From: Micavibrio sp. UBA6139
GTDB taxonomy: Bacteria > Pseudomonadota > Alphaproteobacteria > Micavibrionales > Micavibrionaceae
Assembly (NCBI GenBank): GCA_002423285.1
Contig: DIVF01000055.1
Span: 1 to 56,235 of the forward strand
Direction of reading: 5' to 3'
DNA length: 56,235 bases
The notes beneath the pieces were generated by a model. It worked only from the letters and a program-made list of their open reading frames with translations. It had not been told where the DNA came from and did not search any database. Shown here piece by piece: positions 35,112-43,277 of the stretch. The number at the start of each line of letters is the position of its first letter. Within the stretch, counting starts at the first letter, position 1. Both the position numbers and the translations under genes were made by a program.

Positions 35112-35283
35112 GATTGCACCCTCCAAATATAGGCATTGATTTAAGTTATGGAATATAAATACAGGAAACCCCTCACTCACGCAACAAAATATCGGAGATC
35201 CGGTGCTTTTAGGCACAATATTGGAAAATACTAATTATAGCGCAATAAATATCCGTGGTGACGCCAGGAGAAAGACCGGCTGA

Positions 35284-36006
35284 TTATTCCCGCCACATGC
35301 ATCTAACCCGGTGCAAGTTGTCCTTGTTGGGCCTGTTCTGCCAGCCAAACTCCATTATCTGACGCCACGCCCAAATGTTCGTGCTTTCTGAAGAGGACCA
35401 GTAATAATCGTTTTGCAGGTTGAATGTTCCGGCTGGCTGACCAGATTTCAAATTTGTATAAATGACATTTAGTTCACTTCGCGATGGCAGATACCAGCCA
35501 CTGCTCTTGCCATGCGCATTCAAAGCAGTGCAGTAATCCGCCGCAGGAAATACACTTGGGTGCGCGGTCAGGAGTTGCGTATTTTCCTTGCCCGTATCGC
35601 ACCCCGGCCCTGTATGGGGGGGGACATCAGCACAAAGCGCCATGCCCGTTGCGGCATCAGGGTATGGTCCCCACACCAAAGCCGTTGGTGCGTCATTGGC
35701 CGCGATATAAAGTTTATTGCCGTTTAAATCACCGGCATAAATCATGCCATTCGCGCAGACGTTTCCAATGGTCGGGCAACCCGCTGGTGGGGCCCAAGCA
35801 TGCGGTGGCTGATGAAACGCAACCCACCCCGTCGGCGTGCAGCCCTGAAAAAGATCATGCGTGGTATTATACACAAACTCGCCCGACACGCCGCTGGGGT
35901 TGGCGCATTGCGCAGATGCCGGGGTAGTAGAAAATAAGAACAAGACGGCCACACATAAAAGCAGGGCCTGTCTGAGCATTTTGCAATGTTGGAAAGTATC
36001 AATCAT
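35284..36006 (-). CDS. Secreted DUF1566-domain protein
   Basis: A 240-residue protein with a signal peptide ending near STTPASAQ. The C-terminal 85 residues match the DUF1566 (Lcl C-terminal) pattern: SSGWYLPSRSELNVIYTNL, then DYYWSSSESTNIWAW and RVRCMWRE. The N-terminal mature part (about 35-140) is Gly/Pro/Cys-rich. DUF1566 proteins are often extracellular or surface-exposed; the function is unknown. The ATG at 35979 is an alternative start. It is part of the islet between ymdB and yebC. Confidence 0.78.
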   Translation of the reverse strand: MIDTFQHCKMLRQALLLCVAVLFLFSTTPASAQCANPSGVSGEFVYNTTHDLFQGCTPTGWVAFHQPPHAWAPPAGCPTIGNVCANGMIYAGDLNGNKLYIAANDAPTALVWGPYPDAATGMALCADVPPHTGPGCDTGKENTQLLTAHPSVFPAADYCTALNAHGKSSGWYLPSRSELNVIYTNLKSGQPAGTFNLQNDYYWSSSESTNIWAWRQIMEFGWQNRPNKDNLHRVRCMWRE

Positions 36007-36075
36007 ATCTGCCGCTTTTAAAAAAAACAGGAATTGCTCTTCTCTTAAATATACAAGAATTAGACTTAAAAAACT

Positions 36076-36888
36076 CTAGAAATCCGGCATTTCCGGCTTT
36101 AACCGCCCGCCAATACGCACGGCTCCGGCCTTTTTGGCCAAACCACGGTTATCCAGCTCGACAAACAGACCACACACGGTGGCTTCCCCTTCTGCCGGCG
36201 ACATACGGTCTGTTGGGGTTTTTCGGGTGAAACGGTGGATTGGGACGTCCTTTTTCACGCCGATAACACTGTTATAGTCGCCGGTCATCCCGGCATCGGT
36301 TTGATAGGCGGTGCCGCCATCGAAAATCTGCACATCGGCGGTCGGGGTATGGGTATGGGTTCCAACGACCACGGAGACACGCCCGTCCAGATAATGCCCC
36401 ATCGCCATTTTTTCACTGCTGGCTTCGCCGTGGAAATCGAGGAAGGCGGCATTGACCACCCCGCCCATGCGATAGGTGTTCAGCAATTCATTCATCGCCG
36501 CAAATGGATCATCCATGGCATCCATAAAAATACGCGCCATCGCATTGACGACCAGAATTTTCCGGCCATCAGGCAGGGTATGAATATAAAATCCCTTCCC
36601 CATCGTTCCTTTTGGAAAGTTGATCGGTCGCAGCAATTTTGGATCGCGGTCGATGTAAGGGATAATTTCGCGCTGATCCCATATGTGATTTCCGGTGGTG
36701 ATAACATCAACCCCCAGCGCATAAAATTCCTTACAAATATCAGGCGTGATGCCAATGCCATGTGCAGCGTTTTCGCCATTTACAATCACAACATCAGGTT
36801 TCAATGTCTTTTTCAGTTCCGGCAAATGCTTGGCCAGCGCATCGCGCCCGGTCCGTCCCATGATGTCGCCGATAAACAAAATTCTCAT
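36076..36888 (-). CDS. ymdB: YmdB-type metallophosphoesterase (TIGR00282)
   Basis: A 270-residue metallophosphoesterase. It starts MRILFIGDIMGRTGRDAL (metal-binding Asp in GDI), then VIVNGENAAHGIGI, TTGNHIWDQRE, DFHGEASSEKMAMGHYLDGR and VVGTHTHTPTAD, all signatures of the family, which includes cyclic nucleotide phosphodiesterases. It follows the 5-FCL gene by 12 bases and is on the same strand, the normal class order. Confidence 0.95.
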   Translation of the reverse strand: MRILFIGDIMGRTGRDALAKHLPELKKTLKPDVVIVNGENAAHGIGITPDICKEFYALGVDVITTGNHIWDQREIIPYIDRDPKLLRPINFPKGTMGKGFYIHTLPDGRKILVVNAMARIFMDAMDDPFAAMNELLNTYRMGGVVNAAFLDFHGEASSEKMAMGHYLDGRVSVVVGTHTHTPTADVQIFDGGTAYQTDAGMTGDYNSVIGVKKDVPIHRFTRKTPTDRMSPAEGEATVCGLFVELDNRGLAKKAGAVRIGGRLKPEMPDF

Positions 36889-36900
36889 TGATAAATCTTT

Positions 36901-37479
36901 CTAACCATATCTTTGTGCGCGGATTGGCGTAATGATCCAATCCAGTTTTTCATCATGTTCTTCGACGGGCAGGTTGAATAAAACGGCCTGCTGGCCATAC
37001 CCTAAACCCACAGCAATCACTGGCTTTATTGCGCGGTAATGGCGCAGCGTCGCATCATAATACCCGCCCCCATACCCTATACGGTTCCCGTGACGGTCAA
37101 AAGCCAGAAACGGCACGACGATAATATCAGGGTCGATCATTTTGCTGTTTTCATCGATGACAGGTTGCATAATACCATAAGCCCCCGGTGCCATCGCATC
37201 ACCATCACGAAACGCTACAAATTTCAAAACGCGCGTATCACCCTGCACCACCGGCAGCGCACAAACATGCCCGGCCTGTAACAAGGCATGCAACAACGGC
37301 AAGGAGTCATATTCCCGCCCCTTGGGCCAGTACAGCGCAACGGATTGATTAAATTCTGGTTTGATGGAGTCGATAAAATTTTCGACAGCGTGCTCTGCAT
37401 TTTCAGAGGCAGGGTCAATCCGGTCACGGTGAAGCATCGCTTCACGGCGGATCGATTTTTTAGACAGCGCATCGGACAT
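36901..37479 (-). CDS. 5-formyltetrahydrofolate cyclo-ligase
   Basis: A 192-residue enzyme that converts 5-formyl-THF to 5,10-methenyl-THF. Typical motifs: N-terminal KKSIRREAMLHRDRI, VALYWPKGREYDSLPLL, and the C-terminal VPFLAFDRHGNRIGYGGGYYDATL (GYGGGYYD). The gene directly follows the 6S RNA, an arrangement shared with many proteobacteria (zapA, 6S RNA, ygfA/fthC). Confidence 0.94.
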   Translation of the reverse strand: MSDALSKKSIRREAMLHRDRIDPASENAEHAVENFIDSIKPEFNQSVALYWPKGREYDSLPLLHALLQAGHVCALPVVQGDTRVLKFVAFRDGDAMAPGAYGIMQPVIDENSKMIDPDIIVVPFLAFDRHGNRIGYGGGYYDATLRHYRAIKPVIAVGLGYGQQAVLFNLPVEEHDEKLDWIITPIRAQRYG

Positions 37480-37504
37480 AGAGAAACCTTAGGCGGGATA
37501 TAGT

Positions 37505-37692
37505 GGAAGGTGACGGAAGGAGCCACAGGCGCCGTGGAGACATGCAACTTATCCGCTGCTGGCCCGGTTAACCAGGTGGGCGCCATATATCCCAAACCAA
37601 GGTTTGAGTAGCGACAGCTCCCATGCAGAGATAATTATCGGCCCGAGGGAAAAGGTGTCAAACGAACGTAGCAGCCAACCCTTCCGTCACCA
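37505..37692 (-). ncRNA. ssrS: 6S RNA
   Basis: The 230-base gap between zapA and 5-FCL has no open frame but contains a 12-bp inverted repeat, GGTGACGGAAGG at 37509-37520 and its complement at 37680-37691. On the minus strand these make the closing stem of a transcript of about 183 nt, with a central region of internal loops. A -10 box TATAAT (37701-37696, minus) sits about 7 bases upstream of the 5' end. Position (zapA, 6S RNA, 5-FCL), size and fold match 6S RNA, which binds RNA polymerase holoenzyme. The exact ends are approximate. Confidence 0.87.
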
Positions 37693-37695
37693 TCC

Positions 37696-37701
37696 ATTAT
37701 A
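37696..37701 (-). promoter_or_regulatory. -10 element of the 6S RNA promoter
   Basis: Perfect TATAAT on the minus strand, just beyond the zapA stop (37710) and about 7 bases before the likely 5' end of the 6S RNA. The -35 region lies inside the 3' end of zapA and is not a clear consensus. Confidence 0.65.
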
Positions 37702-37709
37702 GTGCGATT

Positions 37710-38042
37710 TCAGATCTTTTGCAGTCTTTCTGCAACAGAATCGATCCGGGCGGCTAAATGGTTGATTGCATCCACAATTACGCGCTCGTCCTCTTCGCTG
37801 AAACGGTCGTCTTCGGCATAGACCGGAGCCGCCATATTGGCCTTGGTATCAAAAATTTCATCGGCCAGAACCAGCGCCGTCAGCACCAGAAGATGGGATT
37901 CATTGGTCGCAGCCCCCGCCCCGGCGATTTCGCGCAGACGCATATCGACATACCCGGCCAGTTCCTGAACCCGGCGTTCCTGCCCATCGTCGCAGGCAAT
38001 ACCATAAACCTTGCCATGAATGGCAACATTAACCTGTGCCAT
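37710..38042 (-). CDS. zapA: Cell division protein ZapA
   Basis: A 110-residue FtsZ-ring-associated protein. The N-terminal NVAIHGKVYGIACDDGQERRVQELAGYVDMRL and SHLLVLTALVLADEIFD are the ZapA signature, followed by a C-terminal coiled coil (DERVIVDAINHLAARIDSVAERLQ). It is immediately upstream of the 6S RNA gene and downstream of a DUF4164 gene that ends 5 bases before it. Confidence 0.93.
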   Translation of the reverse strand: MAQVNVAIHGKVYGIACDDGQERRVQELAGYVDMRLREIAGAGAATNESHLLVLTALVLADEIFDTKANMAAPVYAEDDRFSEEDERVIVDAINHLAARIDSVAERLQKI

Positions 38043-38047
38043 AATGC

Positions 38048-38278
38048 TTATGCCTCGCCCAGCAATTGCTCAACTTTGGCAATTGTCATGTCCAGTTTCT
38101 TGGTCAGGGCGGAACGGTCGAAATTAACGACACTGCCTGTGGCCGCCGGTTTTACCGGTGCGCCGAACAGGTCGATCTGCGTGTTTTTCAGGCTTTTCTG
38201 GTGCTTGACCAGGGACCCTTCCATCTTGTCGATAACTTGATCCAGATTGGCAAGGGCGTTCTTGATGGCGACGGACAC
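38048..38278 (-). CDS. DUF4164-like small coiled-coil protein
   Basis: A 76-residue Lys/Leu-rich helical protein that starts at a GTG (38278). Heptad-like repeats (ALANLDQVIDKMEGSLVKHQKSL and ALTKKLDMTIAKVEQLL) suggest a coiled coil. In alphaproteobacteria a small DUF4164 coiled-coil gene commonly precedes zapA, and its position here fits. Its function is unknown; a division role is inferred from position. Confidence 0.78.
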   Translation of the reverse strand: MSVAIKNALANLDQVIDKMEGSLVKHQKSLKNTQIDLFGAPVKPAATGSVVNFDRSALTKKLDMTIAKVEQLLGEA

Positions 38279-38483
38279 GACACAACCTCTCGAAAATTCA
38301 TTCTAAAAATATCGTTATATGAAGTGTGAATTAACAACCTTGCGGCACTGCGGTCAAGACTCTGCCGTATAGTTTTCAACCGCTTTATTCACAGGTTTTA
38401 AGAACACCCGCCAGCCCGTTGACCCAAAAGGAAAAGAACGGCATTCTACCCGCCATATTCAACCCATCCGGAGTGTTTGAACA

Positions 38484-40499
38484 ATGACCCAATCCGCCGC
38501 CGCAGCCACCAACGGTATGCCAGCCACGAATCCCGACATGAAAACGATGGCGAACGCCATTCGGGCCTTGGCGATGGATGCGGTGGAAAAAGCCAATTCC
38601 GGCCACCCCGGTATGCCGATGGGCATGGCCGATGTGGCAACGGTGTTGTTCACCAAATTCCTGAAATTCGATGCCGCCAACCCGGAATGGGCTGACCGTG
38701 ACAGATTTATTTTGTCGGCGGGCCATGGTTCGATGCTGCAATATGCGCTGCTCTATCTTCTGGGTTACGAGAAAATGACGCTCGACCAGCTGAAAAATTT
38801 CCGTCAGTTACATTCACTGACCGCTGGCCATCCGGAAGTTATGCCCTCCGCCGGGATTGAAATTACCACCGGGCCGCTGGGTCAGGGCATTTCAACGGCA
38901 CCGGGTTTTGCCTTGGGCGAACGCATTTTGAATGCACGTTTCGGCAATGATCTGGTTGATCACTGGACCTATGTCATCGCATCGGACGGCGATTTGATGG
39001 AAGGCATCAGCCATGAAGCCTGCGCCCTCGCCGGACACCTGAAACTGTCGCGGATGATCGTTTTATATGATGATAACGGCATTTCCATTGATGGCCCGAC
39101 ATCGCTGTCATACTCAGACAACGTGCCAAAACGCTTCGAAGCCTATGGCTGGGATGTACAAACAGTCGATGGTCACGATATGGCCGCGATTGAAAAGGCC
39201 ATTGCCCATGCAAAAACCACCAATACCCCAAGCATGATTTGCTGCAAAACCCATATCGGGTTCGGCGCACCGACCAAGCAAGACTCTTCCTCCTCCCATG
39301 GTTCACCTTTGGGGGCCGAAGAACTGGCGGGTGCAAAGAAAAACCTGAACTGGGCACATGGTCCATTTGAAATCCCGTCTGATGTTTTAAACGCATGGCG
39401 TGCGGCGGGTTCGCGCAACGCGCATCTGGTGTCCGAATGGAATGACCGCTTGAAAAAATCAGCGCAGAAGGATGAATTCCTGTTTGCAATGAAGGGCGAT
39501 GTTGCCAAAACAATCGCACCAATCGTCAATGACCTGAAAAAACAGTTCGTGGCCGATAACAAGGCCGCCGCGACCCGCAAAACATCGGGTCAGGTGCTTG
39601 AAAAGCTGGTCCCTGCTGTAAAAGAACTGCTCGGCGGGTCTGCTGATTTAACGGGTTCGGTCCTGACGCAAGTCAAAGGCCCAGCAAACATCACCCCCGG
39701 CCACTATAACGGTCAATACATCCATTACGGTGTTCGTGAACACGGTATGGCGGCGATTATGAACGGTTTGGCGTTACATGGCGGGGCCATACCGTATTCT
39801 GGTACGTTCCTGTCTTTCAGCGATTATTGCCGCCCATCCATCCGTCTGGCTGCGCTGATGAAACAGCGCGTCATCCATGTGATGACACATGATTCCATCG
39901 GCCTTGGCGAAGATGGCCCAACCCATCAGGCGGTTGAGCATGTCGCGGCGCTCCGTGCCATTCCAAATACGCATGTGTTGCGCCCTTGTGATGGCGTAGA
40001 AACAGCGGAATGCTGGGAATTGGCGATTAACCGCCATAACGGCCCATCGGTCTTTGCCCTGACCCGCCAAAACCTGAAACCACTGCGCACCACCCACACG
40101 GATGAAAACAAATCCGCACGCGGTGCGTATGTTCTGGCTGAATCAAAAGACGCAAAAGCAACCATCTGGGCCACAGGTTCAGAAGTTGAAATCGCGATAG
40201 CCGCTAAGGAAGAACTGGACAAGTCCGGCATTCCAACCCGCGTTATCTCTGCCCCCTGCCTTGATCTGTTCTGGGAACAGGACAAGGACTACATCATGAG
40301 CCTGATTTGCACCGACGGTGTGAAGGTCGCAATTGAGGCCGCCATCCGCATGCCATGGGACCGCATCATCGGTTCACACGGCATCTTCGTTGGCATGACA
40401 GGGTTTGGTGAGTCAGCCCCAGCAGAAGTGCTTTACAAGCATTTCGGCATTACGGCTGAAGCTGTTGTGGGCGCGGTGAAGGCGAAAATTGCCGTGTAA
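38484..40499 (+). CDS. tkt: Transketolase
   Basis: A 671-residue thiamine-diphosphate enzyme of the pentose phosphate and Calvin pathways. The thiamine site is SDGDLMEGISHEACALAGHLKL, and the family N-terminus MAVEKANSGHPGMPMG-like (DAVEKANSGHPGMPMGMAD) is present with its catalytic His. The C-terminal part has HDSIGLGEDGPTHQAVEH. Its last 50 bases overlap the end of the convergent hydrolase gene. Confidence 0.97.
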   Translation: MTQSAAAATNGMPATNPDMKTMANAIRALAMDAVEKANSGHPGMPMGMADVATVLFTKFLKFDAANPEWADRDRFILSAGHGSMLQYALLYLLGYEKMTLDQLKNFRQLHSLTAGHPEVMPSAGIEITTGPLGQGISTAPGFALGERILNARFGNDLVDHWTYVIASDGDLMEGISHEACALAGHLKLSRMIVLYDDNGISIDGPTSLSYSDNVPKRFEAYGWDVQTVDGHDMAAIEKAIAHAKTTNTPSMICCKTHIGFGAPTKQDSSSSHGSPLGAEELAGAKKNLNWAHGPFEIPSDVLNAWRAAGSRNAHLVSEWNDRLKKSAQKDEFLFAMKGDVAKTIAPIVNDLKKQFVADNKAAATRKTSGQVLEKLVPAVKELLGGSADLTGSVLTQVKGPANITPGHYNGQYIHYGVREHGMAAIMNGLALHGGAIPYSGTFLSFSDYCRPSIRLAALMKQRVIHVMTHDSIGLGEDGPTHQAVEHVAALRAIPNTHVLRPCDGVETAECWELAINRHNGPSVFALTRQNLKPLRTTHTDENKSARGAYVLAESKDAKATIWATGSEVEIAIAAKEELDKSGIPTRVISAPCLDLFWEQDKDYIMSLICTDGVKVAIEAAIRMPWDRIIGSHGIFVGMTGFGESAPAEVLYKHFGITAEAVVGAVKAKIAV

Positions 40500-41340
40500 C
40501 CCCCGCTAAAACCGCCCTTAAATCATTTTGCAGATGCGGGTCATGAATATCATGGCCCGCATTTTTTATGATGATTTCACCGGGCATGGCGGAACCGATA
40601 TAGTCGTTTTCACCACGAATGAACTTAGCACCCGGCGGCACGGGAATGGCGCGGCCATTCAGACCGAAATTACGTTCAATCATATTGGCGTAGATAATGC
40701 GGTCAGCGACCAGACGGTCGAAATCATGCGGGCTGATGCGCACCGGGCCAAAGATTTGTTCATAGCGCAATGCCGCCTGATGCCGCTTTGCGCGGGTCCC
40801 ATAGAGCAGATCAAGGTTGCATAGACACACAGCCTGGAATTCATCCTGCACGCCGTAATCATCGCAAAATTCACGCCAGCCTTGCGGGTATTGCTGGCGG
40901 CTGCGGGCGTAGTAGTTTTTCAGTTCCGGAATACCGCCCAAAAACGCGCCATAAAGGACGATTTCATTGCAATGCTGGGGGTATTTCTCCGCATACAGGC
41001 AACTAACGGCGGCCCCGGCGGACCAGCCGAACAGGCTGATCTTTTCCAGCCCCAGATGAGTGCGGATGGTTTCGATGTCTTCTGCCAGATCGGGGTAAAG
41101 ATTTTGATCAACATCGCCAGCCGGTTTGGAATGGCCAACCCCGCGCGCATGAATAATCACCACGCGGCGTTGTTCCAGATCCCACAGGGATAGTTTCTGC
41201 ATATCAAAAACATAACCCGCATTCCCATGCACCATGACAAAGGGTGGCGCATCGGTGGGGCCATAAGATTCAAAATAAATCTGGTGACCCGAACCATCCG
41301 CCGCCGCAACCATGCCCGATGTTGGAAATGCTGCCTTCAT
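40450..41340 (-). CDS. Alpha/beta hydrolase
   Basis: A 296-residue alpha/beta-hydrolase. The oxyanion-loop HGNAG (PFVMVHGNAG) and the nucleophile elbow GWSAGAA supply the catalytic Ser; a later Asp and the C-terminal NAGHDIHDP His complete a triad. The substrate is unknown; the sequence resembles proline iminopeptidase or similar esterases. The TTG at 41346 also opens the frame; I prefer the ATG at 41340. The 3' end overlaps tkt by 50 bases, and the last residues (SPSPRPQQLQP) come from that overlap. Confidence 0.85.
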   Translation of the reverse strand: MKAAFPTSGMVAAADGSGHQIYFESYGPTDAPPFVMVHGNAGYVFDMQKLSLWDLEQRRVVIIHARGVGHSKPAGDVDQNLYPDLAEDIETIRTHLGLEKISLFGWSAGAAVSCLYAEKYPQHCNEIVLYGAFLGGIPELKNYYARSRQQYPQGWREFCDDYGVQDEFQAVCLCNLDLLYGTRAKRHQAALRYEQIFGPVRISPHDFDRLVADRIIYANMIERNFGLNGRAIPVPPGAKFIRGENDYIGSAMPGEIIIKNAGHDIHDPHLQNDLRAVLAGVTRQFSPSPRPQQLQP

Positions 41341-41342
41341 GC

Positions 41343-42032
41343 TCAAACGCCTTTGGTAAAGCGGAACAGGATTTTGTACTGGTTATAGTAATTCAGCTTA
41401 TCAATCAGTTTCGGGTAATAAACCTTGTCGTCCGGTTCCGCCACGATGAAGCCGTTACTTTTGAATTGCTGCGCCTCTACACGGAAACCGTTATTTGCAA
41501 AGGCTGCGGCGTAATCATCAAGGCTGTAATTAGGCACTGGAATATTGGAATATTCGCTAATCGCCTTGTGCCATTCCGGCCATGCCGGGTTATCAATGTG
41601 GCATCCAGTGGCTGCGTAATAAACACCGTTATCTTTCAAAACACTGCGGATCAATTTCGCGTGGGCGTTCAGGTCCGGCAGCAGGTAAATCACTTCATGG
41701 CTGAACGCGACATCGAACACATCGTTCAATAAATCCAGATCAGCGGCAGGATAAAAATCAATCGGCAGATGTGCATTGATGCGCGCGGCCTGCGCCAGTG
41801 ACGCGGCGGCGATATCAACACCGACGGCTTTTTTAAACGGGTATGTGTGATAGAGCATCTGGATGAAGCCGCCCTGATTGCAGCCAAAATCCAGAATGGT
41901 TTTGCTGCGCAAATCCTTTTCCTGAACTTTTTCGATCATCGTGCGCCAATGGTGCATGTGACCGGTGACCATGCGGTCTTCTTCTTCCTGCGATGTGGTC
42001 CAGGTTTTCAGGTTTGTGGTGGTATTGGCCAT
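41343..42032 (-). CDS. SAM-dependent methyltransferase
   Basis: A 229-residue class I methyltransferase. Motif I TILDFGCNQGGFIQM binds S-adenosylmethionine, with Asp in VGVDIAAASLAQAA, and LDLLNDVFDVAFSHEVIYLLPD supplies later motifs. Substrate unknown. The ATG at 42032 follows GGGAG by about 8 bases and is preferred to the ATG at 42065. It ends a few bases before the hydrolase start, so the pair is likely an operon. Confidence 0.86.
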   Translation of the reverse strand: MANTTTNLKTWTTSQEEEDRMVTGHMHHWRTMIEKVQEKDLRSKTILDFGCNQGGFIQMLYHTYPFKKAVGVDIAAASLAQAARINAHLPIDFYPAADLDLLNDVFDVAFSHEVIYLLPDLNAHAKLIRSVLKDNGVYYAATGCHIDNPAWPEWHKAISEYSNIPVPNYSLDDYAAAFANNGFRVEAQQFKSNGFIVAEPDDKVYYPKLIDKLNYYNQYKILFRFTKGV

Positions 42033-42184
42033 GACTTCATCTCCCTTAATGCAAATCATTCTCATTTACAGAGGCAGTCGTCAAGCCCTTTAGAAACAGC
42101 TATCCGCAAAAGATTGGTGCGTCGTAACAAATTTTTCATAATTTCGTGAGATACTGAAACTATCAACGAGAGGTTCTGTAAAAC

Positions 42185-42301
42185 ATGATCCATTCTGTTA
42201 AAAAGGCGCGCAATTCAGCGCGGGGTATCTCCAGAACGGCGCGTGAGACGCGCACCGTGAGACAGCCGAAGGAAGCAGATATTGACCCTGCGCCGACTTG
42301 A
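42185..42301 (+). CDS. Possible small basic peptide, 38 aa
   Basis: An ORF of 38 codons in the 323-base gap between the methyltransferase (42032/42065) and the beta-barrel gene (42389). The product is Arg/Lys/Ala-rich (KKARNSARGISRTARETR) and ends in PAPT. GAGAGG lies 15 bases before the ATG, which is distant. A terminator-like hairpin follows at 42345. It could equally be a noncoding transcript. The rest of the gap shows no other signal. Confidence 0.3.
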   Translation: MIHSVKKARNSARGISRTARETRTVRQPKEADIDPAPT

Positions 42302-42344
42302 CGAAGCACCTTGCAATAGAACATTGAGTCCATGATTCATAAAG

Positions 42345-42373
42345 GGCTGGAGGCTAATCACCTCCAGCCTTTA
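42345..42373. terminator. Probable bidirectional terminator hairpin
   Basis: GGCTGGAGG (42345-42353) pairs with CCTCCAGCC (42361-42369) around CTAATCA, with AAA before and TTTAT after. The stem is strong, but the T-run is only three bases. It sits after the small ORF and after the end of the minus-strand outer-membrane gene. Confidence 0.65.
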
Positions 42374-42388
42374 TCATTGGCTCCACCC

Positions 42389-43144
42389 CTACCACTTATA
42401 TTTCAAGATAACCTTCACCGTGCCATCCGGTGCCGCATCGGACAGGCCGATCAAATATCCGGCATCATAAGACGCGCCCGATACAGGCAATGCACCGGAG
42501 AATACCGGGCCAAGGCGATGGTCTTGCTGGTTAAAGCGCCCTTCATTCCCGATTTCACCAAATTCGCTATACAGCTCAAAACCCGGCTGGAAATGGTCGT
42601 TATATTTATAGCGTGAATGCCATGACAGGCCCCATTCCGCATCATCGTTAGAATCTTCGCCCACTTCGCGGCTATAGCTGAGGTTGGCGCGGTGTGCGGT
42701 TTTCGCAATGTCTTTTGCGGCGAGCAATTTAATTTCAATCGCATCGGCGTCACCTATGCCGTTAAGGGCGTAGCTAAACCGTGCTCCGGTATCGAGCCAA
42801 TATTGATCCTGACCGGTGAACTGGAATTTATTTTTCCAATCAATGCTGGTGAATTCGGTATCATCCCCGCGCGCGCCGCCTTGGGCTACATTGGCTTCGA
42901 TTTCTGTCTGCCAGAATGAAGTCACGCCGTGACCGATGGCCAGTTTTTGTTTCCATGCGCCGTCGCGGCGGTTTTGTTTATCCACCACGTATTCGCTTTT
43001 CCATTCCACCCCTCTTTCGCCCTGTTTCACAGTGGCAGAAGTGACGGTTTTACTGGCCCATGCGGGGCTAGCCCCAGCCAAAACAAGGGGAAGATCGGTC
43101 AGGGCAGCCAAAATACGCAAATTCAACAAAGGGTTTTCCTTCAA
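42389..43144 (-). CDS. Probable outer-membrane beta-barrel protein
   Basis: A 251-residue protein with a leader ending near SPAWAS, alternating aromatic/hydrophobic stretches (FWQTEIEANVAQ, YWLDTGARFSYAL, HRANLSYSREVG, WGLSWHSRYKYN), and a C-terminal aromatic residue (VILKYKW), all typical of an outer-membrane barrel. The frame opens at a TTG (43144) without a binding site; a second TTG at 43129 has AGGA about 7 bases upstream and is a credible start. I cannot assign a family with confidence. Confidence 0.72.
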   Translation of the reverse strand: MKENPLLNLRILAALTDLPLVLAGASPAWASKTVTSATVKQGERGVEWKSEYVVDKQNRRDGAWKQKLAIGHGVTSFWQTEIEANVAQGGARGDDTEFTSIDWKNKFQFTGQDQYWLDTGARFSYALNGIGDADAIEIKLLAAKDIAKTAHRANLSYSREVGEDSNDDAEWGLSWHSRYKYNDHFQPGFELYSEFGEIGNEGRFNQQDHRLGPVFSGALPVSGASYDAGYLIGLSDAAPDGTVKVILKYKW

Positions 43145-43277
43145 AAAGTTTAAATCCGGGTGGACCTTACCCGCACATTCACACGGTTTTCAACCCAAAA
43201 CCCCATAACTCTTGCAATTACAGGGGGCCAGATTTAATCTCCGCCTCAAGATTTCTTTTATTTATCAGGAGCGTGTG

